Source: Pseudomonas asturiensis
GTDB taxonomy: Bacteria; Pseudomonadota; Gammaproteobacteria; Pseudomonadales; Pseudomonadaceae
Assembly (NCBI RefSeq): GCF_900143095.1
Contig: NZ_FRDA01000004.1
Location: forward strand, 429,698-493,697
Direction: 5' to 3'
Length of the DNA: 64,000 nucleotides
Of this stretch, positions 43,390 to 50,974 are shown piece by piece. The position numbers were made by a program, and so were the translations under genes. The notes beneath the pieces are model-generated. The model did no database searches, was not told where the DNA came from, and saw only the letters and a list, made by a program, of their open reading frames with translations. Numbering within the stretch: the stretch's first letter is position 1; each line of letters starts with the position of its first letter.

Positions 43390-44610
43390 TCAAACGGATT
43401 TGATGGGAACGACTCGGGATGGCAACTCGCTGACAAGGCTCTGCGAGGTCTGTGGCATCCAGGGCTGCGAGGGCAGGCGCGACAGGTGCGCAGCGGCCAG
43501 GCGAGTCTCGACAAAGGCTTTGATTTCCTGCTCGAAACGCGCGACGGAGAACCGCTCGGCATTGACGCGGCACGCCTGTGCGGTGATCCGTGCCTGCGCG
43601 CTTTCGAATTCGTTGACCGCTGCTATCAGCGACTGCACAGTTTGCTGCGGATAAAACACCCCGGTGGGCTGCGGATGGTCCAGCCCGCGAACCGTCTCCA
43701 GCACACCGCCCTTGCCGAAGGCGATGACCGGGGTGCCACAGGCCTGCGCTTCGACCGGGCTGATCCCGAAGTCTTCTTCTGCAGCGAAGACGAACGCCTT
43801 GGCCGCGCGCATGTGTTCACGCAGCACGGCCGCCGGCTGAAAGCCCATCAGCGTTACATTGGGCGCCCGACTGGCGATGGCCTGGGCTTTTATCAGGTCA
43901 GGGCCGTCGCCGATCATGACCAGGCGCTTGTCCGGCATGGCCGCGAACGCCTCGACGATCATCGGCATGCGCTTGTAAGGCACCATGCGCGAGGCGGTGA
44001 AATAGAACTCCTGGCGGCTGCCCTGGGCGGTGAATCCTGCGGTGTCCACAGGGGGATAGATGACCGTCGATTCACGTCGATAGGCCTTGCTGATGCGCGC
44101 GGCGATAAACCCCGAATTGGCGATGAACGCGTCGACGCCTGCTGAAGTACGCTGGTCCCACATACGCATGTAATGCAGGACCAACCGTGCCAGCCCGCCT
44201 TTGATTCCGGTGTTCAGGCCCGCTTCGCGCAGGTACTGATGCTGCAGGTCCCAGGCGTAACGAATCGGCGAATGGACGTAACTGACATGCGGTTGGTCCG
44301 GGCCGCTGAGCACGCCTTTTGCTACCGCATGGCTGCTGCTGATGATCAGGTCATAAGCGGACAGGTCCAGTTGCTCGATGGCCAGCGGCATCAGGGGCAA
44401 GTAACGCTGATAACGTTTTCTCGCGTTGGGCAGGTTCTGGATGAACGTGGTGGTGGCGACCTTGCCATGCAGGTGCACGCGGTCCTCATCGCTCATAAAG
44501 TCGATCACGGCAAACAGGTCGGCCTCGGGCCAGATGTTGATCAGTGAAGCCAGCACACGCTCGGCACCGGCATAGGTCACCAGCCAGTCGTGGACAATCG
44601 CAATTCTCAT
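43390..44610 (-). CDS. GT4-family glycosyltransferase (WbaZ-like)
   Basis: 406-aa GT-B enzyme. The N-terminal MRIAIVHDWLVTYAGAERVL is typical of WbaZ/mannosyltransferase-type GT4 proteins. The C-terminal donor lobe shows GDGPDLIKAQ, FVFAAEEDFGISPVEAQACG and PVIAFGKGG, giving the EX7E-like site. It probably adds a hexose such as mannose to the growing repeat unit on the cytoplasmic face; the donor sugar is inference. It sits 73 bases downstream of another GT4 gene in the EPS operon. It ends with a 30-residue Ser/Pro tail absent from most relatives. Confidence 0.9.
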   Translation of the reverse strand: MRIAIVHDWLVTYAGAERVLASLINIWPEADLFAVIDFMSDEDRVHLHGKVATTTFIQNLPNARKRYQRYLPLMPLAIEQLDLSAYDLIISSSHAVAKGVLSGPDQPHVSYVHSPIRYAWDLQHQYLREAGLNTGIKGGLARLVLHYMRMWDQRTSAGVDAFIANSGFIAARISKAYRRESTVIYPPVDTAGFTAQGSRQEFYFTASRMVPYKRMPMIVEAFAAMPDKRLVMIGDGPDLIKAQAIASRAPNVTLMGFQPAAVLREHMRAAKAFVFAAEEDFGISPVEAQACGTPVIAFGKGGVLETVRGLDHPQPTGVFYPQQTVQSLIAAVNEFESAQARITAQACRVNAERFSVARFEQEIKAFVETRLAAAHLSRLPSQPWMPQTSQSLVSELPSRVVPIKSV

Positions 44611-44683
44611 GGAGATTCCTTGCAGTGTTCGCTCGCTCTACTGCAGGCGCGGTAGGCCGCACCTTGACGTGGCTGTTGTTGGT

Positions 44684-45799
44684 TCAGGGTTTGCTTGAAG
44701 AGGATTCGGGGCTGATGCGTTGCTTGCCGGGCAGGGTGATTTCAGGTTCCAGCAGGGCGTCAATGCGCTGGGAAAGACGTTGGGCGGATACGTTCCAGCT
44801 GAAGCGCCTTACATTGTTCAACCCATGTATTCGCAGCGCCTGGCGCAGCGGCGCATCGACCAGCACGCGGTGCATCGCGGCTGCCATGTGGCCGACATCC
44901 AGCGGGTCGAAGTACAGCGCGCTGGCTTGCAGCACTTCAGGAATGGAGGCCGCATTGGCCGCCAGCACCGGACAGCCGCAGGCCTGGGCTTCGAGCGGTG
45001 GAATGCCAAAGCCTTCATAGAGCGACGGGAAGACGAAAGCGATGGCGCCCTGATACTGCTCGATCAGTTCGGCGTCACTCAGGCGGCCCAAAAAGCGGAT
45101 ACGTGGATCGCGGCAGGCCAGCCGTTGCAGGTTGGGGTCGGCAAACACGCCAGTGGTCGCACCCACGATATGCAGTTGCAGATCGTTATGGTCGCGCAGG
45201 CTGAGAAAGGCCTGAATCAGTCGGCTGAAGTTCTTGTGCGCGGCGTGTGACGAGACGGCCAGCAGGTATCTCGGTGCATCGGTGTGCGGTGGGCGTGGCG
45301 TGAAGCTGTCGCTGACGGCGGCGGGCAGGACCAGTACCTTGTTTTCTGCGAATCCGTAAAAACCCGATATTTCAGTTCTGGAGAAGCTGCTGCTGGTGAT
45401 CAGGGTCTTGATACGTGACAGCAGGATCGGCGTGATGGTCCGGTAAGCCAGGCGAAACAGCAGGGTGTAGCTCTGTGGAAAACGCACGTAATTGATGTCG
45501 TGATGCGTCGCGATCTGGTTACGGTAAAGCATGGGGCCTGTGCTGCTGATCGACACCAGCAACGGATTTTTTTGACGCCGCAGGTACAGTGGCAAGTCGA
45601 GTTGTTCCCAGAGATGACCCTTGTTGTGACCGATGCATTGCACGTCCAGTGCCTTGGCACTTTCATGCAGCCTGATGCCGTGAGGCGCGATGAATACCAG
45701 GTCGTTGCGCAGCTTTTTCAACGCCAGGCACATCTGTTCTGCGTAGCGCTGGACACCGCTGACGTCCTGGGTAAGAAACCGTGAATTGATAAAGATCAT
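44684..45799 (-). CDS. GT4-family glycosyltransferase
   Basis: 371-aa GT-B enzyme of the group 1 type. Motifs include SQDVSGVQRYAEQM-like acceptor-lobe start (TQDVSGVQRYAEQMCLAL), YLLAVSSHAAHKNFSRLIQAF, and FVFPSLYEGFGIPPLEAQACG with the donor-site glutamates. ATG 45799 (MIFINSRFL) is preferred because AGGA lies 8 bases ahead; ATG 45808 would leave AGG touching the start. It is one of three GT4 enzymes in the operon. The linkage it makes is unknown. Confidence 0.9.
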   Translation of the reverse strand: MIFINSRFLTQDVSGVQRYAEQMCLALKKLRNDLVFIAPHGIRLHESAKALDVQCIGHNKGHLWEQLDLPLYLRRQKNPLLVSISSTGPMLYRNQIATHHDINYVRFPQSYTLLFRLAYRTITPILLSRIKTLITSSSFSRTEISGFYGFAENKVLVLPAAVSDSFTPRPPHTDAPRYLLAVSSHAAHKNFSRLIQAFLSLRDHNDLQLHIVGATTGVFADPNLQRLACRDPRIRFLGRLSDAELIEQYQGAIAFVFPSLYEGFGIPPLEAQACGCPVLAANAASIPEVLQASALYFDPLDVGHMAAAMHRVLVDAPLRQALRIHGLNNVRRFSWNVSAQRLSQRIDALLEPEITLPGKQRISPESSSSKP

Positions 45800-45878
45800 C
45801 TCGAGCATCCTGCAAGGTCATGGTGATATAGGGTGAGCGCGCGTGCCTTCAGAGGCTTTGAGGCCTGCGATTCCATGC

Positions 45879-47192
45879 TTATTGGGCGAACAGTGCAGGC
45901 TTGATGCCCAGACTGATGACTTTCGGGAACTCGTCGATCGAGATTTGTGCCGAGCAGCGGGCGTCGTTGCAGGTCCAGGGCGTATCAGTCTCGAACTGAC
46001 CTTTTTCCGGCTGCCCGCTGTCGATCATGTGCACGTTGCCGCGCTGCACGCTGCTGGCCTCGACGTGGGTCAGACGGGGCACGCCGGTGGTCCAGGCGAC
46101 CAGAATCTGTTCGGGGCCGCGGGAGAATCTGAGCAGGTACGTCGAATCCATTTCCTGGCTGCGCTCGGCGTCGTACTGGTACTCGATCAGCGTCTTGCTG
46201 ATCGCTTTGAGGGTCGCGTAGGCAGGCTTGGTGCTCAAATCTTTTCTGAGCAAGCCGAAGTTCTGTTGCGGGTCTTGCGGATCCACGCCGCTGTCCATCA
46301 ACCCATACCACCACACCCCTTTGATATCCGGCAGGGTTCTGGCGAGAAAGAAGCTGCGCGCCAGAAACGCGGCCTGGGTTCGCTCACTGACGCTGCATTT
46401 GCCGGAGCCGGTTGGCCAGCCCATCTCGGTGAGGTAAAGCGGAACCGGACGGGTTGCCAGCGCTCGCAAGTCAGCGTCGATCCAGCGCAGCCAGGCAATC
46501 CAGCGTTCGGGCGTGTGGTGCTGCTCTTGCCGACAATGCACGTAGGGGTGCAGCGACAGCCCGTCGACCTGATTGAGCAGGCCGTTCTGTACCAGTCGGT
46601 CGGCGAACCCAAGGTCCATGCCCAGACTGGTCACGGCACCGGCCAGAACCGTGACCGGCTGTTTCTGTCGACGGATGCGCGCCACGGTCTCCTCGATCAG
46701 ATTGCTGTAATCCTTGGCAGCCCAGGCATCGATCGGGTTTTCACGGTCCCATTCGTTCCAGATCTCGTACAGATCGACACTGTCGGTCAGTTCCTGTGCG
46801 ACGAAGCTGACATAGTTGCCGAACGCCTGTCGGACCGCCGGGTGGCGAGGCTTGGCGTGATTTTCATAGAACGGGTTGCCGTAACCCAACACCAGCAGAG
46901 GCCGCAGGCGATGCTTCTGCGCGCTGCGCAGGTAGGCGTGCCAGGCCGGGTCGATACGCAAAAAGCCACGCCTGGGTTCGACGTGCGTCCAGTACGCACT
47001 GTCGCGAACCGAGTTGACGCCGGCACGTTCCAGCAAGTCGAGCGCTTGGGGTGCGGCATCCTCGTCGTTGATCAACTGGGTGTCCACGCCGATGATGAAA
47101 GGGTCTTCACCCCATGCCGCAAGGCTGGTCAGCAAACCCAGCAGAAAAACCGTCAGCCTTCGTCGCCGGCGGGGTGAAGATGGCTTGGGCAT
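45879..47192 (-). CDS. Secreted glycoside hydrolase (GH39/GH5-like, PslG-type role)
   Basis: 437-aa exported enzyme. A basic n-region (PRRRRR) and hydrophobic core form a signal peptide cleaved near residue 28. The (beta/alpha)8 fold shows YEIWNEWDRENPID with the general acid Glu, and YLTEMGWPTGSG with the likely nucleophile Glu. A C-terminal beta-domain follows (from about residue 335). Hydrolases of this kind inside EPS loci, like PslG for Psl, trim or edit the polymer in the periplasm. A Cys pair (TCNDARC) near the end may form a disulfide. The exact glycosidic specificity is unknown. Confidence 0.85.
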   Translation of the reverse strand: MPKPSSPRRRRRLTVFLLGLLTSLAAWGEDPFIIGVDTQLINDEDAAPQALDLLERAGVNSVRDSAYWTHVEPRRGFLRIDPAWHAYLRSAQKHRLRPLLVLGYGNPFYENHAKPRHPAVRQAFGNYVSFVAQELTDSVDLYEIWNEWDRENPIDAWAAKDYSNLIEETVARIRRQKQPVTVLAGAVTSLGMDLGFADRLVQNGLLNQVDGLSLHPYVHCRQEQHHTPERWIAWLRWIDADLRALATRPVPLYLTEMGWPTGSGKCSVSERTQAAFLARSFFLARTLPDIKGVWWYGLMDSGVDPQDPQQNFGLLRKDLSTKPAYATLKAISKTLIEYQYDAERSQEMDSTYLLRFSRGPEQILVAWTTGVPRLTHVEASSVQRGNVHMIDSGQPEKGQFETDTPWTCNDARCSAQISIDEFPKVISLGIKPALFAQ

Positions 47193-47248
47193 GTCTTGCC
47201 TCGGTGCAGGTGCAATCCGATGGGTATCACTGCTGCGGCATGATCTCG

Positions 47249-48499
47249 TCAGACCGGATGACGCAATGGCTGGTCGGGTGAGGTGATGCTGTCCAGCAGC
47301 GTCTGGGAAAAGATGCTTTCGTAGTGGTCCAGCATCAGATCCAGGTTCAGCAGTGAGGCCACGCTGTTACGCGCCTCGGCGCTCAGCCGGGCGAGCAGGC
47401 GAGGCTGCTGATGCAGCTTGAGCATGGCTAACCCCAGCGAGTCCGGGTCATCCGGGCTGCAGAGCAACCCGTTGAGTTGATCCTGAATGATCTCGGTCAA
47501 CCCGCCCATGCGGCTGGCGATGACCGGGCGCGAATAGGCGCAGGCCTCGACGGCCACCATGCCGAAAGGCTCGCTCCAGATCGATGGCACAACGGCGACG
47601 TCGATCTGGCTGTAGAAGTCTTCGGGCTTCTGATAACCGACAAAACTGATGTTGGGTGAGGTCACCATCGCCTTGAAACGTTTCTCGTCGTTCAACTGAC
47701 CGCGCCCGGCAATTTGCAGCGTGGCGTTGAACGGCAAATGCTGGAACTGATCAATCAGCCAGCCCACCCCTTTAGGGTCTGACAGGGTGCCCAGATAACC
47801 GAAGCGCAGGGGCGCATTGTCGGGTTCGCCAGGCATCGGGCTGACGTTGCGTTGTTGCGGCAAGGCAATCGTGATGGGGCTTGCGTTATGCACCACGTAA
47901 CGTTTGGCATCTTTGAAATAGCCCTGCGCCTGAAGGGTATCGAGCATGAAGTGGCTGACGCCCACGACGGCGTTGACCTGCGCCGAGCGCTCGTCATGGC
48001 CCTTGCGGAACTGCTTGCACATCACGCACTGCCGCTGGCAACTGTGACCTTTCTTGAACATGGTGCTGCTCGGGCAGAGCAGGTAAAGGTCGTGAAGTAC
48101 CTGCACGACCGGTCGGCCCGAGGCGGTAATTTCGTCCCATGCCGAGACCGACCAGCCGGTCAGGTTGTGGCAGACCACCAGATCCGGCTGTTCCAGCTCC
48201 ATTGCCCGACTGACGTACTCGCGCATGCTGACGTTATAGCGGTCGCGCAGATGCCAGCCCAATCGGGCCAGGCGACCCGGCCGCTGGGCCGTAAAATGCC
48301 AGTAGAGGTTGTGCAGTCCTGCCCGGTAGACCTTGATCTGATTGACCTCGGTCACGTGCAGGCCTTGCTGGTCGGTGGTGGCTAGTACGGCAACTTTATA
48401 GCCACGCCGCTGCAGTCCCTCGACGGTACGCTGCAGGATGATTTCCGCCCCACCGCCGACGTCGGGTGCATAAAGGCTGCTGATAAAGAGGATTTTCAT
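47249..48499 (-). CDS. GT4-family glycosyltransferase with cysteine-rich insert
   Basis: 416-aa GT-B enzyme. The N-terminal MKILFISSLYAPDVGGGAEI is the usual acceptor lobe, and the donor lobe carries VVPSIWSEPFGMVAVEACAY followed by RPVIASRMGGLTEI. A cysteine-rich insert with four Cys (LLCPSS, SCQRQCVMC, about residues 143-163) occurs in a GT4 subgroup and may bind metal or form a structural site. Its start overlaps the stop of the upstream GT2 gene by four bases, so the two are translationally coupled. Confidence 0.9.
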   Translation of the reverse strand: MKILFISSLYAPDVGGGAEIILQRTVEGLQRRGYKVAVLATTDQQGLHVTEVNQIKVYRAGLHNLYWHFTAQRPGRLARLGWHLRDRYNVSMREYVSRAMELEQPDLVVCHNLTGWSVSAWDEITASGRPVVQVLHDLYLLCPSSTMFKKGHSCQRQCVMCKQFRKGHDERSAQVNAVVGVSHFMLDTLQAQGYFKDAKRYVVHNASPITIALPQQRNVSPMPGEPDNAPLRFGYLGTLSDPKGVGWLIDQFQHLPFNATLQIAGRGQLNDEKRFKAMVTSPNISFVGYQKPEDFYSQIDVAVVPSIWSEPFGMVAVEACAYSRPVIASRMGGLTEIIQDQLNGLLCSPDDPDSLGLAMLKLHQQPRLLARLSAEARNSVASLLNLDLMLDHYESIFSQTLLDSITSPDQPLRHPV

Positions 48500-49497
48500 A
48501 GTGGGTATGACCTGTTCAGGCCCAGTACGCCAGCCTCGCCATCGCTGATGGCCTGCTCGATCAGGCTCAAACGCTGCCGGGCATCACAACGCCTGGCGAT
48601 TACGCGCAGCAGGCAGAAGAATACCCAGCGGTTGAGTCGGTAGAGCAGGGGGGACGACGCCCAGATATTTTTATCGAACCAGGCCTGGTTGCGCGCGCCG
48701 TAGTAAGCGCGCAGGTCCGAGCCTGCCAGCAGGTAGTTTTCATAGACGTTGCTGGTACGTGCCTTGATGTTCCAGGAGTCTTCCAGGTCATCGAGCAGCG
48801 CTTCGGGCACCAGGAAGATACGCCCTCCGCCTGCCGTGATTCGCCAGGTGTACTCGCTGTCGTCGGCATACAGCTTCAGGGCTTCCAGCGGCAGCCCGAT
48901 CTTCATGAAAAGGCTGCGATGAGCCAACAGACCACCGTAGGTGGCGAATGGGAGCTGAACCAACTGCGGCAACCCGCGAGTCGCCTCAGGCTTGCCCCAG
49001 GGCAGACGTCGCCAAAGCTTGTAAGGCAACTGCGCAATGTGAAACCCGAAAAAGCTCGACCTCAGTTGTACCGAGAACCGTCGGGGCACGCCTGATGCGA
49101 TATCAGCCTGGTGGGTGGGCCTGAAGCCAAGCACGGCGGCCTTGTCCTTGCCGTCGATTCGCTCGCGCTCGTGAAGATGTCGATGCAGCACCTCGATGGC
49201 GTTGATGGTCGGTGCATTGTCGTCATCCATCAGCCAGAGGTACTCGGCGCCTGCGTCGAGCGCGGCCTTGATACCGACTGAATAGCCGTGTGCCGAACCC
49301 GTGTTGTGCTCAAGCCAGATCACCTCGACCTGACCCGGCCACTTGTCGCTCAGCGCTTGCAGGGGCGCGACCGATGCATTGCTGACGATAATCACCCGCT
49401 CGATCAGCGGGTTTTCCAGCGAACGGCTGACCAGTGTATGCAGATAGTTGAAACGATCCCCATAGGTGAGCGTCACCAGGGTGGTCCGATGGGTCAT
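48496..49497 (-). CDS. GT2-family glycosyltransferase (rhamnosyl/galactofuranosyl-type)
   Basis: 333-aa GT-A enzyme. The nucleotide-binding start is TTLVTLTYGDRFNYLHTLV, and the metal-binding signature is the triple-Asp run in YLWLMDDDNAPTINAI. The downstream lobe has GGRIFLVPEALLDDLEDSWN. The 1-kb size and motifs resemble rhamnosyl- or galactofuranosyl-transferases, but the donor is not determined. ATG 49497 is used rather than an upstream TTG at 49503. A 126-base gap separates it from rfaH, the longest gap in the first half of the operon, and could hold an internal promoter. Confidence 0.9.
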   Translation of the reverse strand: MTHRTTLVTLTYGDRFNYLHTLVSRSLENPLIERVIIVSNASVAPLQALSDKWPGQVEVIWLEHNTGSAHGYSVGIKAALDAGAEYLWLMDDDNAPTINAIEVLHRHLHERERIDGKDKAAVLGFRPTHQADIASGVPRRFSVQLRSSFFGFHIAQLPYKLWRRLPWGKPEATRGLPQLVQLPFATYGGLLAHRSLFMKIGLPLEALKLYADDSEYTWRITAGGGRIFLVPEALLDDLEDSWNIKARTSNVYENYLLAGSDLRAYYGARNQAWFDKNIWASSPLLYRLNRWVFFCLLRVIARRCDARQRLSLIEQAISDGEAGVLGLNRSYPL

Positions 49498-49623
49498 GAT
49501 CAAGGTCCGCTGTTGGCGTGAGTGAGACTGCCGGTGGTCATGTTATGCACGGTCAGCAGGTGATCAGGCCTGGCGAACCAGTCCCCCGTCCGGGTCTGTG
49601 GAAGGCCCGGCCTGCACGTTGTA

Positions 49624-50136
49624 CTAAGCCCGCGCCTCCATGCGCGCCAGGCTGCTGATCGGCAGCACGACTTTCTGCTGGCGCTGCAGCATGTTGAGCA
49701 GGATCACGGCGCGTTCGGTGCCATCGGCAGTCAGAAAAATGGCCTCGACATCGCAGAAGCCACCCGCCTTGATTCGCACCTGCTCGCCTTGGGTGAACAC
49801 GAGTCTGGGCGCAGGCACTGAGAGGCGGTGGCGAATCTGCTCGATCAGTTCGTCCTGCACCGGAATCGGGTGCCCGCCGAAGGTGACGATGCGTGCCACA
49901 CCACGTGTCGAGCGGATCGGATACCAGTTGTCGTGCACCTGGTCCATTCGGATAAACAGGTAGCCGGGAAACAGCTCTTCGTCGGCCTGGGTCTTTGTGT
50001 TGCGTCTTTTTTCACCTGAGTTGAGCGGTCGGTAGCACTCGAACTGCTGACGCAGCAAGTGTTCCTCTGCGCGTGCTTCCTGGCGGGGTTTGGTCTGGAT
50101 CAGGTACCAACGGGCGGGATGATCGGGCAGCAGCAT
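49624..50136 (-). CDS. rfaH: RfaH-like transcription antiterminator encoded inside the EPS operon
   Basis: 170-aa NusG paralogue. The NGN domain begins RWYLIQTKPRQEARAEEHLL and includes LFPGYLFIRMD and STRGVARIVTFGG. The C-terminal KOW domain (QGEQVRIKAGGFCDVEAIFL, RAVILLNMLQRQQKVVLP) resembles E. coli RfaH (AIFTEPDGEARSMLLLNL) more than NusG. RfaH loads onto RNA polymerase paused at an ops element and suppresses pausing, polarity and Rho termination over long operons. Two ops-like elements lie in this operon's own leader about 8 kb upstream. ATG 50136 is 4 bases after the wbqC stop. Its place as eighth of 15 genes makes it both regulator and product of the operon. Confidence 0.9.
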   Translation of the reverse strand: MLLPDHPARWYLIQTKPRQEARAEEHLLRQQFECYRPLNSGEKRRNTKTQADEELFPGYLFIRMDQVHDNWYPIRSTRGVARIVTFGGHPIPVQDELIEQIRHRLSVPAPRLVFTQGEQVRIKAGGFCDVEAIFLTADGTERAVILLNMLQRQQKVVLPISSLARMEARA

Positions 50137-50140
50137 GGGA

Positions 50141-50929
50141 TCACTCCGCGGTCAGATGTGAAGAGTGGCACTGCGCGATGTCGGTACCGATTCGCATGAA
50201 GGCATCGTTGGCCGCTGGCAGGTCATGGGTGGTGCAATGACTCAATAGCGCCTGCACACGCTCCACGCTGTTGAACATCAGGACATCGATGATCGACAGG
50301 TCGCTCACGAAGGGCTGGTCCAATTGCGGGTAAACCAGCGGGTGCATAGTGAAAAAGCGCAGCAGCAGGCCGTTGCGGGCGAAGTGATCCCGGTCATACA
50401 GATGCATGCCCCCCAGCGGATTGAGCACCGAGGTCGCGGACACCGCGTGAGCAATCTGGATGACGCGATCCTGTTTGTCGGTGCAGTCGGTAATGGCAAG
50501 GTCCGAGCCGCGCAGGATCGGGGTATCGATCTGCAGATAAGCACACAGTTGGCGCAAGGTGTTTTCGGCATACAGTGCCAGGTTGTGCTGCGGGTAGCGG
50601 ATCAGTTGTTCCAGCATTGGCATCACCTGCGCAAAGTACGGCGCCTTGCGGTAGCTCTGGGCGATGATATTGATCAGGCGATTGGCTTCTTCGCAAAACC
50701 CGTCGATCAGGTTGCGCTGCATGATCGGCAGCTCGAAGTGGTCTTTTTTAAGCGCGAAAGTGATCAGTCTGGCCTGGCCGTTGCTCAGAATCCTGTTCCG
50801 GTTCACCCAGCCCGCCCGGATGTACTGCAGATCGTCGCCCAGGACGAAGACATCAGCGGCTGCGATGAGCTGGAAGTAGCCCAGATAGGGAAACAGGTAG
50901 GGCTGCATCATTGCTACGGTTCTGGCCAT
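50141..50929 (-). CDS. WbqC-family protein
   Basis: 262-aa protein of the WbqC-like family, recognised from VAMMQPYLFPYLGYFQLIAAADVFV, DDLQYIRAGWVNRNRI and PLGGMHLYD. Family members occur in O-antigen and capsule clusters beside sugar aminotransferases; their reaction is not settled, though a role in N-acylation of amino sugars is often proposed. Here the aminotransferase of the same operon at 56090 is the natural partner. It lies 45 bases after wzc. No signal peptide or membrane segment is seen, so it is cytoplasmic. Confidence 0.85.
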   Translation of the reverse strand: MARTVAMMQPYLFPYLGYFQLIAAADVFVLGDDLQYIRAGWVNRNRILSNGQARLITFALKKDHFELPIMQRNLIDGFCEEANRLINIIAQSYRKAPYFAQVMPMLEQLIRYPQHNLALYAENTLRQLCAYLQIDTPILRGSDLAITDCTDKQDRVIQIAHAVSATSVLNPLGGMHLYDRDHFARNGLLLRFFTMHPLVYPQLDQPFVSDLSIIDVLMFNSVERVQALLSHCTTHDLPAANDAFMRIGTDIAQCHSSHLTAE

Positions 50930-50974
50930 GATTAATTCCTTTTAGGGCGTGAAGGTGAGCGGTGTCGGTTTGAG

